A DNA stretch of 64,000 nucleotides from Paracidovorax cattleyae (GCF_900104515.1 NZ_FNJL01000011.1:1-64000), one strand, 5' to 3'. Counted from the first letter of the stretch, positions 8,423 through 18,428 are shown. Notes: generated from the sequence alone by a model not told the origin. Made by a program: numbers and translations.

Positions 8423-8500
8423 TTTGTAACACTTGGTCAGACCCGCCGGAAAAACGCGAACTTCGGCCGGCAAGGTGGTCAGAATCGGCTCTGTTACAAA
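8423..8500. promoter_or_regulatory. Paired inverted TTTGTAACA sites upstream of ompR
   Basis: TTTGTAACA at 8423-8431 and its exact reverse complement TGTTACAAA at 8492-8500 frame the ompR promoter region. OmpR-family sites often contain GTAACA/TGTTAC cores, so these are candidates for autoregulation of ompR-envZ and perhaps control of the divergent SIMPL gene. This is inferred from the symmetry and position only. Confidence 0.4.
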
Positions 8501-8517
8501 TAGGACCCGGGAAACTC

Positions 8518-9249
8518 ATGGCCTCTACAACCAACCGTACCGACAAGATCCTCGTGGTGGACGACGACGCGCGCATCCGTGATTTGCTGCGCCGCTATCT
8601 GACCCAGGAAGGCTTCGAAGTCATGGTGGCGGAAGACGGCAAGGCGCTCAACCGCATCCTGCTGCGCGAGACGGTCGAACTGATCGTTCTGGATCTCATG
8701 ATGCCCGGCGAGGACGGGCTCTCCATCTGCCGCCGCCTGCGCGCGGCCAACGACCGCACCCCGATCATCATGCTCACCGCCAAGGGCGAGGACGTGGACC
8801 GCATCGTGGGCCTGGAAGTGGGTGCCGACGACTACCTGGGCAAGCCCTTCAACCCCCGCGAACTGCTGGCGCGCATCCATGCCGTGCTGCGCCGCCGCCC
8901 GCCGCAGGAGGCCCCCGGTGCTCCCTCGGGCGACAACGAGGTCGTGACCTTCGGCCCCTTCACCTTCGACCTGGGCACGCGCGCCCTGCAGAAGAACGGC
9001 GAGGAACTGCCCCTCACCACCGGTGAATTCGCCATGCTCAAGGCGCTGGTGCGCCATCCGCGCCAGCCGCTTTCGCGCGAGAAGCTGGCCCTGCTGGCCC
9101 GCGGCCGCGAGTTCGAGCCCTTCGACCGCAGCCTGGACGTGCAGGTCTCGCGCCTGCGCAAGCTGGTCGAGGTGGACGCCGCCGCTCCCCGCTACATCCA
9201 GACCGTCTGGGGCGTGGGCTATGTGTTCGTGCCGGATGGAGCGAGCTGA
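8518..9249 (+). CDS. ompR: OmpR-family response regulator
   Basis: A 243-aa two-component regulator. Residues 1-125 are a receiver domain with the acidic pocket DDD (15-17), phospho-acceptor D59 in VLDLMMPGEDG and the conserved Lys in GKPFNPREL. The C-terminal half is a winged-helix DNA-binding domain ending in YIQTVWGVGYVFVPDG. The strong match to OmpR proper, rather than other family members, together with the adjacent EnvZ-like kinase, supports an osmotic or envelope stress role. The kinase gene starts about 110 bases downstream. Confidence 0.9.
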   Translation: MASTTNRTDKILVVDDDARIRDLLRRYLTQEGFEVMVAEDGKALNRILLRETVELIVLDLMMPGEDGLSICRRLRAANDRTPIIMLTAKGEDVDRIVGLEVGADDYLGKPFNPRELLARIHAVLRRRPPQEAPGAPSGDNEVVTFGPFTFDLGTRALQKNGEELPLTTGEFAMLKALVRHPRQPLSREKLALLARGREFEPFDRSLDVQVSRLRKLVEVDAAAPRYIQTVWGVGYVFVPDGAS

Positions 9250-9357
9250 TCCACGGCCGACAACCCCACGCGCGGGCACCGCGCCGGCACCCTGAGCAGC
9301 CCGGTGCCCGCGGCCCTTTCACGGCCTGCAGCGGCCCGGCTCTTCTCCTGACCTGAC

Positions 9358-10875
9358 ATGAGCGCCTCCCATGATGCGTCCACGGACGCCACCAGCCCTG
9401 CGCCACTGGAGACGACGCCGAACCGGCGTGCGTCCCAGCGCACGCGCGTCGGCCTGAACCTTTTCTGGCGCACCTTCTTCCTGCTCGCCCTGCTGCTGGT
9501 GGGCAGTATCCTGGCCTGGCTGCAGACGCTGCGTGCGCTCGAGTTCGAGCCCCGCACCCTGCAGACCGCGCAGCAGATCGCCTCCCTCGTGAACCTGAGC
9601 CGGGCCGCGCTGGTGCATGCGGACGCCATCGCCCGCGTCTCGCTCATCAAGACCATGGCGGACCAGGAGGGCGTGCGCATCCTGCCCCGCGAGCCCAGCG
9701 ACCGCTTCGACCTCGTGGACGACACCGCGCTGGGCGTGCGCCTGACCGAAGAGCTCACCGAGCGCCTCGGCCCGGGCACCATCGTGGCCGGCAACGTGAA
9801 CGGCGAGAGCGGCCTGTGGGTGGGCTTCACCATCAACGGCGATCCCAACTGGCTCCTGATGGACCGTTCGCGCCTGAGCACGGCGGGCGGCAAGACCTGG
9901 CTGATCTGGCTCATCACCGCGGGCGCCCTGTCGCTGGCGGGCGCCGCGGCGATCGCGCGGCTCATCAACCGGCCGCTCAAGCAGCTTTCCTACGCCGCCA
10001 ACCGCGTGCGCGACGGCGACTTCGCGGCCAGCCAGCTCGACGAGGAAGTGGTCACCAGCGAGATCCGCGAGGTGAACATCGGCTTCAACCGCATGGCGCA
10101 GAAGCTGGCGAAGCTCGAGCAGGACCGGGCGGTAATGCTGGCCGGCATCTCGCACGACCTGCGCACGCCGCTGGCGCGGCTGCGGCTGGAAACCGAGATG
10201 AGCGTCATCGACGACGTGGCCCGCGAGCACATGGTGGCCGACATCGTGCAGCTCGACGCCACCATCGACAAGTTCCTGGACTACGCGCGGCCGGACCACG
10301 TCACGCTCACGCCGGTGAACCTGCACGGGGTCGTGTCGTCCTGCGTCTATGCGGTGCAGGACCACCGCGAACTGCAGATCTCCATGAGCGTGCCGGAAGA
10401 CCTGATCGTGCTGGCCGACGAGGTGGAGCTGGCGCGCGTGATCTCCAACCTGCTGGAGAATGCCCGCCGCTATGGCAAGACGCCCGAGAGCGGCACGGCC
10501 TCCGTGGAGATCGCCGCCAAGGGGCGCGAGAAATGGGTGCTGGTGAAGGTGCGCGACCACGGCCCGGGCGTGCCGCCCGACCAGCTGAGCAACCTGACCA
10601 AGCCTTTCTTCCGCGGCAATTCCGCGCGCACGGCGGCCGCGGGCGCGGGCCTGGGCCTGGCCATCGTGGACAAGACCGTGCAGCGCATGGGCGGCATCTT
10701 CGCGCTCGCCAACTCCGGCTCCGGCGGACTGGTGGCCCACATCCAGCTGCAGCGCGCCTCGCAGTTGCCGGCCGGCAAGGACCCCAAGCAGCGGCTGCAG
10801 CGCCCGCAGATCAAGCGCCAGCTGCCGCCCGATGCCGCCAAGGGCGGCAAGCCCGTCAAGCCGGCGCGGGCCTGA
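9358..10875 (+). CDS. envZ: EnvZ-like sensor histidine kinase
   Basis: A 505-aa membrane kinase. Transmembrane helices lie at about residues 36-57 and 180-200 and bracket a periplasmic domain. A HAMP domain follows ([20 protein letters not shown]), then a dimerisation domain with phospho-acceptor H266 in [13 protein letters not shown]. The ATP-binding domain has N ([10 protein letters not shown]), G1 (DHGPGVP) and G2 (AGLGLAI) boxes. The C-terminal 45 residues form a Lys/Pro-rich tail beyond the kinase core. It partners with ompR. Its last 20 bases overlap the convergent ispF gene. Confidence 0.9.
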   Translation: MSASHDASTDATSPAPLETTPNRRASQRTRVGLNLFWRTFFLLALLLVGSILAWLQTLRALEFEPRTLQTAQQIASLVNLSRAALVHADAIARVSLIKTMADQEGVRILPREPSDRFDLVDDTALGVRLTEELTERLGPGTIVAGNVNGESGLWVGFTINGDPNWLLMDRSRLSTAGGKTWLIWLITAGALSLAGAAAIARLINRPLKQLSYAANRVRDGDFAASQLDEEVVTSEIREVNIGFNRMAQKLAKLEQDRAVMLAGISHDLRTPLARLRLETEMSVIDDVAREHMVADIVQLDATIDKFLDYARPDHVTLTPVNLHGVVSSCVYAVQDHRELQISMSVPEDLIVLADEVELARVISNLLENARRYGKTPESGTASVEIAAKGREKWVLVKVRDHGPGVPPDQLSNLTKPFFRGNSARTAAAGAGLGLAIVDKTVQRMGGIFALANSGSGGLVAHIQLQRASQLPAGKDPKQRLQRPQIKRQLPPDAAKGGKPVKPARA

Positions 10876-11353
10876 ACAGCAGCACCGCCGCGCGCGCCTC
10901 CATGGCCAGGCCCTGCCCCACGGGGCCCATGCGCTCGGCGGTCTTGGCCTTTACGTTCACCTGATCGGGCTGCAGGCCCAGCGACCGGGCGATGCCTTCG
11001 CACATGGCCGGGATGTGCGGCGCGAGGCGCGGGGCCTGGGCGATCACGGTGCTGTCGATGTTGCCGATCTCGTGGCCGCGCTCGCGCACGCGCCGCGCGG
11101 CCTCCACCAGCAGGACCATCGAATCGGCGCCCTTGAAGCGCTCGTCCGTGTCCGGGAAATGGCTGCCGATGTCGCCCAGGCCCGCGGCGCCCAGCAGCGC
11201 GTCGGTCACGGCGTGCAGCAGCACGTCGGCATCGGAATGCCCGAGCAGGCCCATGGTGTGGGGGATGTCCACGCCGCCGATCACCAGGCGGCGGCCCGGC
11301 ACCAGGGCATGGATGTCCCAGCCCTCGCCGATGCGGAATGGGGGAAGCGTCAT
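10856..11353 (-). CDS. ispF: 2-C-methyl-D-erythritol 2,4-cyclodiphosphate synthase
   Basis: A 165-aa enzyme of the MEP isoprenoid pathway that cyclises CDP-methylerythritol phosphate to the 2,4-cyclodiphosphate with release of CMP. The family motifs are intact: GEGWDIHAL with metal-binding Asp and His, [24 protein letters not shown], and [12 protein letters not shown] near the end. Start ATG 11353 is chosen; a TTG at 11374 next to the ispD stop is possible. It follows ispD with a 21-base gap and would be co-transcribed with it. It converges with envZ and overlaps it by 20 bases. Confidence 0.93.
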   Translation of the reverse strand: MTLPPFRIGEGWDIHALVPGRRLVIGGVDIPHTMGLLGHSDADVLLHAVTDALLGAAGLGDIGSHFPDTDERFKGADSMVLLVEAARRVRERGHEIGNIDSTVIAQAPRLAPHIPAMCEGIARSLGLQPDQVNVKAKTAERMGPVGQGLAMEARAAVLLFRPAPA

Positions 11354-11374
11354 GGGCAGTCGCGCCTTTGTCAA

Positions 11375-12199
11375 TCAGAAGAAAGTCTTGCCCGGCAGCG
11401 GCGCGCCCTGGGCGAGCGGCCCGCCGAAGCGTTCCAGGGTGGCCGGCAGCAGGCGTTGCGCCAGCACGGCCTCGGCCAGGGCGAAGTCGTCCGGGTAGGT
11501 GACCTTGAAGTTCTGCGCGCCGCCCGGCACGAGGCGCGGGTGCAGGCCCATGGCCTCCATGGCGCTGGCCTCGTCGGTGGCCTGCGCGCCGTACCGCACG
11601 AGCGCGGATTCGAGGGTGCCCAGGCGGAACATCTGCGGGGTCTGGGCGAGCCATTTGTCGCTGCGGTCCACCGTGGAGGCGACGCGCACGCCGCCCGGCC
11701 CCCCGCTGGCGGTCTTGAGCGTGTCGGCCAGCTTGTGGGCCAGCAGGCCACCCACGCTGTCGTGCTCGCAGGCATCGATGAGGGCGTCGATCTGCGCGGT
11801 GGTCACCAGGCAGCGCGCCGCGTCGTGCACCAGCACCCAGTCGCCCTCCTCCGCGCCGCGCTCGCGCAGCGCGCGCAAGCCGCCGAGCACGGTGTCGGCG
11901 CGCGTGGCGCCGCCGCAGGCGACGGCGAAATGCAGGTCCGAGGGGTGGGCGTCGAAGAATGCGTCGCCGGGCGCCACGGCCACCAGCGTGCCCAGCAGGC
12001 GCCGCACGCCCGCGAATGCCGCCAGCGTATGCAGCACGAGCGGCAGCCCGGCCACCGCCTGGTACTGCTTGGGCACGCCGGCCGCGGCGCCCGGCGCCAC
12101 GGCGCGGGCGCCCGTGCCCGCGCAGGGCAGCAGGGCCCAGAAACGGCCCGGCGCGGCCGGTGGCGGAAGGGTCGGTCGGGGCGGCAGCAGGTCGCTCAT
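11375..12199 (-). CDS. ispD: 2-C-methyl-D-erythritol 4-phosphate cytidylyltransferase
   Basis: A 274-aa nucleotidyltransferase that joins CTP to methylerythritol phosphate, the step before IspF substrate is made. It shows the N-terminal LLPCAGTGAR loop with the KQY motif (GVPKQYQ), the VHDAARC motif and a C-terminal TYPDDFALAE segment. It is about 40 residues longer than typical IspD because of a Pro-rich N-terminus and a loop near TASGGPGG. The G-rich loop is GTGAR rather than the common GxGxR of E. coli. It is the first gene of an ispD-ispF pair and divergent from mfd. Confidence 0.92.
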   Translation of the reverse strand: MSDLLPPRPTLPPPAAPGRFWALLPCAGTGARAVAPGAAAGVPKQYQAVAGLPLVLHTLAAFAGVRRLLGTLVAVAPGDAFFDAHPSDLHFAVACGGATRADTVLGGLRALRERGAEEGDWVLVHDAARCLVTTAQIDALIDACEHDSVGGLLAHKLADTLKTASGGPGGVRVASTVDRSDKWLAQTPQMFRLGTLESALVRYGAQATDEASAMEAMGLHPRLVPGGAQNFKVTYPDDFALAEAVLAQRLLPATLERFGGPLAQGAPLPGKTFF

Positions 12200-12353
12200 G
12201 GGGCGGCCATTGTAGGAGCGCAGCGCGCCCTGGCCGGCCGGCATGCCCCGGGCGCCCCGCCGGAATGGCCGCCGCCCTAGAATGCCTGCATGGCCGCGCC
12301 GCACCGCGCGCGGCCCGCGGCGCTCCCGTGCGCCCTGCCAGTCCCCGCTTCCC

Positions 12354-15300
12354 ATGGACCTCCCCAAACTCATCCCCGGCAAACGTTTCACCATGCCGCG
12401 CCCCGTGGGCAGCGCGGACGCCCTGCTGCTCGCGCGCGTCGCGGAGCGCGAGAAGGCCGCCCGGCGCACCACCGCCATCGTCACGGCCGATGCCACCGAC
12501 GCGCAGCGCCTGATCGACGAGATGGCGTTCTTCGCGCCCGAGCTGCGCTGCGCGCTGTTCCCCGACTGGGAAACGCTGCCCTACGACACGTTCTCGCCCC
12601 ACCAGGACCTGATCAGCGAACGCCTGGCCACGCTCTGGCGCATCAGCCAGAAGGACCGGGACACCGGCGCCGACGTGGTGCTGGTGCCGGCCACCACGGC
12701 GCTCTACCGCCTTGCGCCACCCTCGTTCCTCGCGGCCTATACCTTCCACTTCAAAGTCAGGCAGAAGCTGGACGAGGCGAAGTTCCGCGCCCAGCTCACG
12801 CTGGCCGGCTACAGCCACGTCTCGCAGGTGGTGGGCCCGGGCGAATACGCGGTGCGCGGCGGCCTGATCGACCTCTTCCCCATGGGCTCGCCCGTGCCCT
12901 ACCGGGTGGACCTGTTCGACGACGAGATCGACTCCATCCGCACCTTCGATCCCGATACGCAGCGCAGCCTCTACCCCGTTCCCGAGGTGCGCCTGCTGCC
13001 CGGCCGCGAGTTCCCCATGGACGACGCGGCCCGGGCCAAGTTCCGCAGCCGCTGGCGCGAACTGCTGGAGGGCGACCCGACCAAGAGCCGCATCTACAAG
13101 GACATGGGCAACGGCGTGGCCACCGCCGGCATCGAGTACTACCTGCCGCTCTTCTTCGACGAGACGGCCACCGTGTTCGACTATCTGGGAGAGGACGCCA
13201 CGGTGGTATTGCACGGCGACCTGGAGCCGGCCTTCCAGCGCTTCTGGCAGGACACGAAGGAACGCTTCCGCCTGGTGCAGGGCGACCCGGACCGGCCCGC
13301 GCTGCCGCCCGAATCGCTGTTCCTGGGCATCGAGCAGTTCTACACCCGGGCCAACGCGCATGCGCAGCTTGCGCTGCGGCCGGGCGTGGAGGACGTGGAG
13401 GGCAACCCGCACTTCCAGAAGCTGGGCGACCTGTCGGTGGTGCGCGGCGCAGAGGATCCGCTGGCGCGCCTGCGCGCCCACATCCGCAACACGCAGCACC
13501 GGGTGCTGCTGCTGGCCGAGAGCGACGGCCGGCGCGAGAGCCTGCTGGACTTCCTGCGCGCCTCGCAGCTGAACCCGCCGGCCTTCGATTCGCTGGCCGA
13601 GTTCCAGGGCCAGGCCGGCGAGCGGGTGGGCATCGCCACCGCCGGCCTGGCCACGGGCTTCGCCTGGATCGAAGAAGGCATCGATGTCGTCACCGAGACC
13701 GAGCTGTTCGCGACCGGCACCACCACGCGCCGGCGCAAGAAGCAGGAGCAGGTGAGCGATGTCGAGGCGCTCATCAAGGACCTGTCGGAACTCACGCTGG
13801 GCGACCCGGTGGTGCACAGCGCTCACGGCATCGGCCGCTACCGCGGGCTGATCCACATGGACGTGGGCCAGAAGAACCCCGACGGCACGCCCGCGATGCA
13901 GGAGTTCCTGCACCTCGAATACGCCGACAAGGCCGTGCTCTACGTGCCGGTGAGCCAGTTGCAGCTCATCAGCCGCTACACGGGCGTGTCCGCCGACGAG
14001 GCACCCCTGCACAAGCTGGGCAGCGGCCAGTGGGAAAAAGCCAAGCGCAAGGCCGCCGAGCAGGTGCGAGATTCCGCGGCCGAGCTGCTCAACATCTATG
14101 CCCGCCGCGCAGCGCGCGAGGGCCACGCCTTCCGCTACAGCCCGCAGGACTACGAGCAGTTCGCCAACGATTTCGGCTTCGAGGAAACGGCCGACCAGAA
14201 CGCCGCCATCCACGCGGTGATCCAGGACATGATCTCGCCCCGCCCCATGGACCGGCTCGTCTGCGGCGACGTGGGCTTCGGCAAGACCGAGGTGGCGCTG
14301 CGCGCGGCCTTCGTGGCCGTTACGGGCGGCAAGCAGGTGGCGTTCCTCGCGCCGACCACGCTGCTGGCCGAACAGCACTACCAGACGCTGGTGGACCGCT
14401 TCTCCAAGTGGCCGGTGAAGATCGCGGAGGTCTCGCGCTTCCGCTCCGGCAAGGAGATCACCGCGGCCATCAAGGGCATCGGCGACGGCACGGTGGACAT
14501 CGTGGTGGGCACGCACAAGCTGCTTTCCGAATCGACGAAGTTCCACAACCTGGGCCTGCTCATCATCGACGAGGAGCACCGCTTCGGGGTGCGCCACAAG
14601 GAGCAGATGAAGCAGCTGCGCGCCGAGGTGGACGTGCTCACGCTCACCGCCACGCCCATCCCGCGCACGCTGGGCATGGCGCTGGAAGGCCTGCGCGACC
14701 TGTCGGTGATCGCCACCGCGCCGCAGCGGCGCCTGGCGATCAAGACCTTCGTGCGCAACGAGGGCATGGGCGTGATCCGCGAGGCGGTGCTGCGCGAACT
14801 GAAGCGCGGCGGCCAGTGCTACTTCCTGCACAACGAGGTCGAGACGATCGAGAACCGGCGCCAGAAGCTCGAGGAGATATTGCCCGAGGCGCGCATCGCC
14901 GTGGCCCACGGCCAGATGCCCGAGCGCGAGCTGGAGAAGGTGATGCGCGACTTCGTGGCGCAGCGCTACAACATCCTGCTGTGCTCGACCATCATCGAAA
15001 CCGGCATCGACGTGCCCACGGCCAACACCATCATCATGAGCCGCGCCGACAAGTTCGGCCTGGCGCAGCTGCACCAGCTGCGCGGCCGCGTGGGCCGCAG
15101 CCACCACCAGGCCTATGCGTACCTGATGGTGCCGGACGTGGACGGTCTGACCAAGCAGGCCGCCCAGCGGCTGGACGCCATCCAGCAGATGGAGGAACTG
15201 GGCTCGGGCTTCTACCTCGCCATGCACGACCTGGAGATCCGCGGCGCAGGCGAGGTGCTGGGCGAGAACCAGAGCGGCAACATGCTGGAGGTGGGCTTCC

Positions 15301-15845
15301 AGCTCTACAACGAGATGCTGTCCGAGGCCGTGAAGTCGCTCAAGGCCGGCAAGGAGCCCGACCTGCTCGCGCCGCTGTCGGTCACCACGGACATCAACCT
15401 GCATGCGCCCGCGCTGCTGCCCGACGACTACTGCGGCGACGTCCACCTGCGCCTGTCGTTCTACAAGAAGCTCGCCACCGCGAAGACCGCGGACCAGATC
15501 GACGCCCTGCTCGAAGAGATCGTGGACCGCTTCGGCAAGCTGCCGCCGCAGGTGCAGACGCTGATCGACGTGCACCGGCTGCGCGTGCTGTCGCAGCCCT
15601 ACGGGGTCATCAAGGTGGATGCGGCGCCGGGCGTGACGAACATCACGTTCCGGCCCCAGCCGCCGGTGGACCCGATGCAGATCATCCACCTGATCCAGAA
15701 GAATAGGCACATCAAGCTCGCGGGCAACGAAAAGCTGCGCATCGAGCGCGAACTGCCGGACGCGAAGGACCGGGCGCAGATGGTGCGCGACGTGCTGCGC
15801 AGCCTGGGCCAGCCGCTGGGGGCCGCGCAGGGCGCTCCGGCCTGA
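12354..15845 (+). CDS. mfd: Transcription-repair coupling factor
   Basis: A 1163-aa ATP-dependent translocase that removes stalled RNA polymerase and recruits UvrA. Order: UvrB-homology modules (start to about 350), an RNA polymerase-interacting CarD-like domain (DPVVHSAHGIGRYRGLIHMD), then a RecG-like helicase with Walker A GDVGFGKTEVALRAAF, DEEH (IIDEEHRFGV) and motif VI (QLRGRVGRS). The C-terminal TRCF domain is complete. The start at ATG 12354 (MDLPKLIPGKRF) is preferred over an in-frame codon at 12243, which would lie in the ispD promoter region. Length is normal for the family. Confidence 0.95.
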   Translation: MDLPKLIPGKRFTMPRPVGSADALLLARVAEREKAARRTTAIVTADATDAQRLIDEMAFFAPELRCALFPDWETLPYDTFSPHQDLISERLATLWRISQKDRDTGADVVLVPATTALYRLAPPSFLAAYTFHFKVRQKLDEAKFRAQLTLAGYSHVSQVVGPGEYAVRGGLIDLFPMGSPVPYRVDLFDDEIDSIRTFDPDTQRSLYPVPEVRLLPGREFPMDDAARAKFRSRWRELLEGDPTKSRIYKDMGNGVATAGIEYYLPLFFDETATVFDYLGEDATVVLHGDLEPAFQRFWQDTKERFRLVQGDPDRPALPPESLFLGIEQFYTRANAHAQLALRPGVEDVEGNPHFQKLGDLSVVRGAEDPLARLRAHIRNTQHRVLLLAESDGRRESLLDFLRASQLNPPAFDSLAEFQGQAGERVGIATAGLATGFAWIEEGIDVVTETELFATGTTTRRRKKQEQVSDVEALIKDLSELTLGDPVVHSAHGIGRYRGLIHMDVGQKNPDGTPAMQEFLHLEYADKAVLYVPVSQLQLISRYTGVSADEAPLHKLGSGQWEKAKRKAAEQVRDSAAELLNIYARRAAREGHAFRYSPQDYEQFANDFGFEETADQNAAIHAVIQDMISPRPMDRLVCGDVGFGKTEVALRAAFVAVTGGKQVAFLAPTTLLAEQHYQTLVDRFSKWPVKIAEVSRFRSGKEITAAIKGIGDGTVDIVVGTHKLLSESTKFHNLGLLIIDEEHRFGVRHKEQMKQLRAEVDVLTLTATPIPRTLGMALEGLRDLSVIATAPQRRLAIKTFVRNEGMGVIREAVLRELKRGGQCYFLHNEVETIENRRQKLEEILPEARIAVAHGQMPERELEKVMRDFVAQRYNILLCSTIIETGIDVPTANTIIMSRADKFGLAQLHQLRGRVGRSHHQAYAYLMVPDVDGLTKQAAQRLDAIQQMEELGSGFYLAMHDLEIRGAGEVLGENQSGNMLEVGFQLYNEMLSEAVKSLKAGKEPDLLAPLSVTTDINLHAPALLPDDYCGDVHLRLSFYKKLATAKTADQIDALLEEIVDRFGKLPPQVQTLIDVHRLRVLSQPYGVIKVDAAPGVTNITFRPQPPVDPMQIIHLIQKNRHIKLAGNEKLRIERELPDAKDRAQMVRDVLRSLGQPLGAAQGAPA

Positions 15846-15927
15846 CGCTGCCCGAGCGGGGGCAGGGCCGCCGCGGACCGCAGGGACACCGGGATCGCCG
15901 GTTGCCGGAGCCGCCTATGGATGCCCC

Positions 15928-16602
15928 ATGCCCCTCGAAGCCGCCATCGTCCTGATCGCCCTCGCCGCCGCGGCCGCCACCCGCCCGTGGCGCCTGCTGG
16001 CGGCCGGGACTGCCTCCCGCGCGACGGAGGGGTCCGGGGACGCACCCAGCGGGCGGCAGGCATCGCCCCTGCTCACGCCGCTGCTGGCCACGCTGGTGGT
16101 CCTGCCCTGGATATGGGCCCTGCCCACGCTGCACGCCATGCCGCTGCAGTTGCAGATGTCGGGCGCCTGCCTCGTCGTGCTGATGGTGGGCTGGCCGCTG
16201 GCGGTGCCGGCGCTCGTGGCCGTCGCGGCCGGCGTCGCGCTGCTCTCGCCTACGCTCTCCTGGAGCGAGGCCGTGGGCATGGCGGCCTGGCAGGGCGTGG
16301 TGCCCGCCACCTTCGCGCTGCTGCTCGGCGCGCTGCTGCGGCGGCTGACCGGCACCCACCTGTTCGTCTACCTGCTGGGCCGCGCCTTTCTGGGCACGGC
16401 GCTGTGCATGTTCGCCGCGGGCAGCCTCGCACATTGGGCCGGGCACGGCCTGCCCGGCGTGGGGCCCGAGCTGACAATGGTTGCGCGCTGGCTCATGGCC
16501 TGGGGCGACGCGGTCGTCACCGGCATGCTGTGTTCGGTCTTCGTGGCCTTCCGGCCCGAGTGGCTGGCCACGTGGTCGGACCGGCTGTACCTGCAGCGCT
16601 GA
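15928..16602 (+). CDS. CbiM-like (COG3235) integral membrane protein
   Basis: A 224-aa protein with about six hydrophobic helices, ending in AFRPEWLATWSDRLYLQR. This tail and the overall layout fit the COG3235 family, often annotated as an energy-coupling-factor permease related to CbiM. No ECF ATPase or substrate gene adjoins it, so a transport role is uncertain. It stands alone between mfd and serB. Confidence 0.6.
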   Translation: MPLEAAIVLIALAAAAATRPWRLLAAGTASRATEGSGDAPSGRQASPLLTPLLATLVVLPWIWALPTLHAMPLQLQMSGACLVVLMVGWPLAVPALVAVAAGVALLSPTLSWSEAVGMAAWQGVVPATFALLLGALLRRLTGTHLFVYLLGRAFLGTALCMFAAGSLAHWAGHGLPGVGPELTMVARWLMAWGDAVVTGMLCSVFVAFRPEWLATWSDRLYLQR

Positions 16603-16700
16603 GGCAGGCAGGCCACAGGCACCGTGGCGGCAGGCTCTAAGATGCCGGCTTTTCCGGCGCGGCCGGAACCCTTCCCCACAGTCCTTTTCGCCGTTCCTCC

Positions 16701-17414
16701 ATGTCCCACGCCTCCGAATTCGCCCCCGGCCTCACCATCCAGGGCATCCAGCCGCCCCTCCGCCTTGCGGATTTCAAGCTCATCGCCTTCGACATGGACT
16801 CCACGCTGATCAACATCGAGTGCGTGGACGAGATCGCGGACGCCGCCGGGCGCAAGGCGGAAGTGGCCGCCATCACCGAGGCCGCCATGCAGGGCCTGAT
16901 CACCGATTACAAGGAGAGCCTGCGCCAGCGCGTGGCGCTGCTGCGCGGCGTGGGCGTGGAGCACATGGAACAGGTCTTCCGCGAGCGCCTGCGCTTCAAT
17001 CCTGGCGCGAAGGAACTCATCACTGCCGCCAAGGCCGCGGGCCTCGCCACGCTGCTGGTGTCGGGCGGCTTCACGTTCTTCTCGGACCGGGTGCGCGCCG
17101 GACTGGGCATCGACCTCTCGCGTGCCAACGTGCTGCAGATCGAGGACGGCCGCCTTACGGGCCGCATGGTCGATCAGCCCTGGGGCGACATCTGCGACGG
17201 CGCCGAGAAGCGCCGCACGCTGCTGGAAGTGGCCTCGCTGATGGGCATCGACCCGTCGCAGGCGATCGCGGTGGGCGACGGCGCCAACGACCTGCCCATG
17301 ATGGGCGTGGCCGGCCTGTCCGTGGCCTTCCATGCGAAGCCCGCCGTGCGCGCACAGGCCAGGGTGGCGATCAACGAAGGGGGCCTCGACCGGCTGCTCG
17401 AAGTGCTGCGCTGA
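16701..17414 (+). CDS. serB: Phosphoserine phosphatase
   Basis: A 237-aa HAD-superfamily phosphatase performing the last step of serine synthesis. Motif I is DMDSTL (nucleophile Asp and acid/base Asp), motif II is SGGFTFF, the motif III Lys is in GAEKRRTL, and motif IV is GDGANDLPM. It lacks the N-terminal ACT-like extension of E. coli SerB, as in many beta-proteobacteria. It is monocistronic. Confidence 0.93.
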   Translation: MSHASEFAPGLTIQGIQPPLRLADFKLIAFDMDSTLINIECVDEIADAAGRKAEVAAITEAAMQGLITDYKESLRQRVALLRGVGVEHMEQVFRERLRFNPGAKELITAAKAAGLATLLVSGGFTFFSDRVRAGLGIDLSRANVLQIEDGRLTGRMVDQPWGDICDGAEKRRTLLEVASLMGIDPSQAIAVGDGANDLPMMGVAGLSVAFHAKPAVRAQARVAINEGGLDRLLEVLR

Positions 17415-17570
17415 ATCATTCGGCAATGCATAAGCATCGGCCGCGTTATATGGGTATGACGATAAAAACGTGGTGGCGCCGCGGGAACCTGCCTAGACTC
17501 CGGGCCCATGGGTGACAGCCCCGGCGTGGCCGTGGCGCCCCACCAACCACCGAAGAAAGCCCTTGTTCCG

Positions 17571-18359
17571 ATGCTGAAGAAAGCCCTCTCCGCCCTGGCC
17601 CTCACCGCGCTCGCCGTGTCCGCCCACGCCGCCGACACCGTCCTCAAGGTGGCGGCCTCCGCCGTGCCGCACGCCGAGATCCTGAACTTCGTGAAGCCGC
17701 AGCTCAAGGCCCAGGGCGTGGACCTGCAGGTGCGCGAATTCAGCGACTACATCCAGCCCAATGCCGCGGTGGAAGACAAACAGCTCGACGCCAACTTCTT
17801 CCAGCACCAGCCCTACCTGGACAGCTACAACAAGGACCGCAAGAGCAGCATCGTGGCGGTGCCGGACGGCAAGGTCCACGTGGAGCCCTTCGGCGCCTAT
17901 TCGAAGAAGATCAAGTCCGTGAGCGAACTCAAGGACGGCGCCACCATCGCCATCCCCAACGACCCGTCGAACACGGGCCGCGCGCTGATCCTGCTGCAGA
18001 AGCAGGGCCTCATCACGCTCAAGGACCCGAAGAGCATCACGGCCACGCCGATCGACATCGTGAAGAACCCGAAGAAGCTCAAGGTCCGTGAACTGGAAGC
18101 CGCCCTGCTGCCCCGCGCGCTGCCGGACGTGGACCTGGCCCTGATCAACACCAACTACGCGATCGAGGCCAAGCTGAACCCGACGAAGGACGCGCTGTTC
18201 ATCGAAGGCAGCGATTCGCCCTACGCCAACCTGATCGCCGCGCGCGCCGACCGCGCCAACGACCCGGCGATCGCCAAGCTGGTGAAGGCGCTGCACACGC
18301 CCGAAGTGAAGAAGTTCATCCAGGACAAGTACCAGGGCGCCATCGTGCCGGCATTCTGA
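17571..18359 (+). CDS. metQ: MetQ/NlpA-family substrate-binding protein
   Basis: A 262-aa periplasmic binding protein, probably for methionine. Family segments include KVAASAVPHAEILNFVKPQLKAQGV, DANFFQHQPYLDSYN, IPNDPSNTGRALILLQ and the C-terminal VKKFIQDKYQGAIVPAF. The signal peptide (MLKKALSALALTALAVSAHA) ends in an Ala-x-Ala site with no lipobox Cys, so it looks free in the periplasm rather than lipid-anchored. No metN or metI gene is adjacent. ATG 17571 is the start; an in-frame ATG at 17508 would bury the signal peptide. Confidence 0.88.
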   Translation: MLKKALSALALTALAVSAHAADTVLKVAASAVPHAEILNFVKPQLKAQGVDLQVREFSDYIQPNAAVEDKQLDANFFQHQPYLDSYNKDRKSSIVAVPDGKVHVEPFGAYSKKIKSVSELKDGATIAIPNDPSNTGRALILLQKQGLITLKDPKSITATPIDIVKNPKKLKVRELEAALLPRALPDVDLALINTNYAIEAKLNPTKDALFIEGSDSPYANLIAARADRANDPAIAKLVKALHTPEVKKFIQDKYQGAIVPAF

Positions 18360-18400
18360 TTGCACGGCCTCCGGCGCTCTCCGCGCCTGCCAACCGAACA

Positions 18401-18428
18401 GGGCGCCGCATCCGCGGCGCCCTTTTTC
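18401..18428 (+). terminator. Rho-independent terminator after metQ
   Basis: A GGGCGCCGC/GCGGCGCCC stem with a four-base loop is followed by five T residues, about 40 bases after the metQ stop. The inserted element begins just beyond it. Confidence 0.88.

Noticed and set aside
10470-15710. A 1746-residue minus-strand open frame antisense to mfd
   Set aside because: It overlaps clearly real genes (envZ, ispF, ispD, mfd) and encodes low-complexity His/Gln/Val/Arg-rich sequence typical of high-GC antisense frames.
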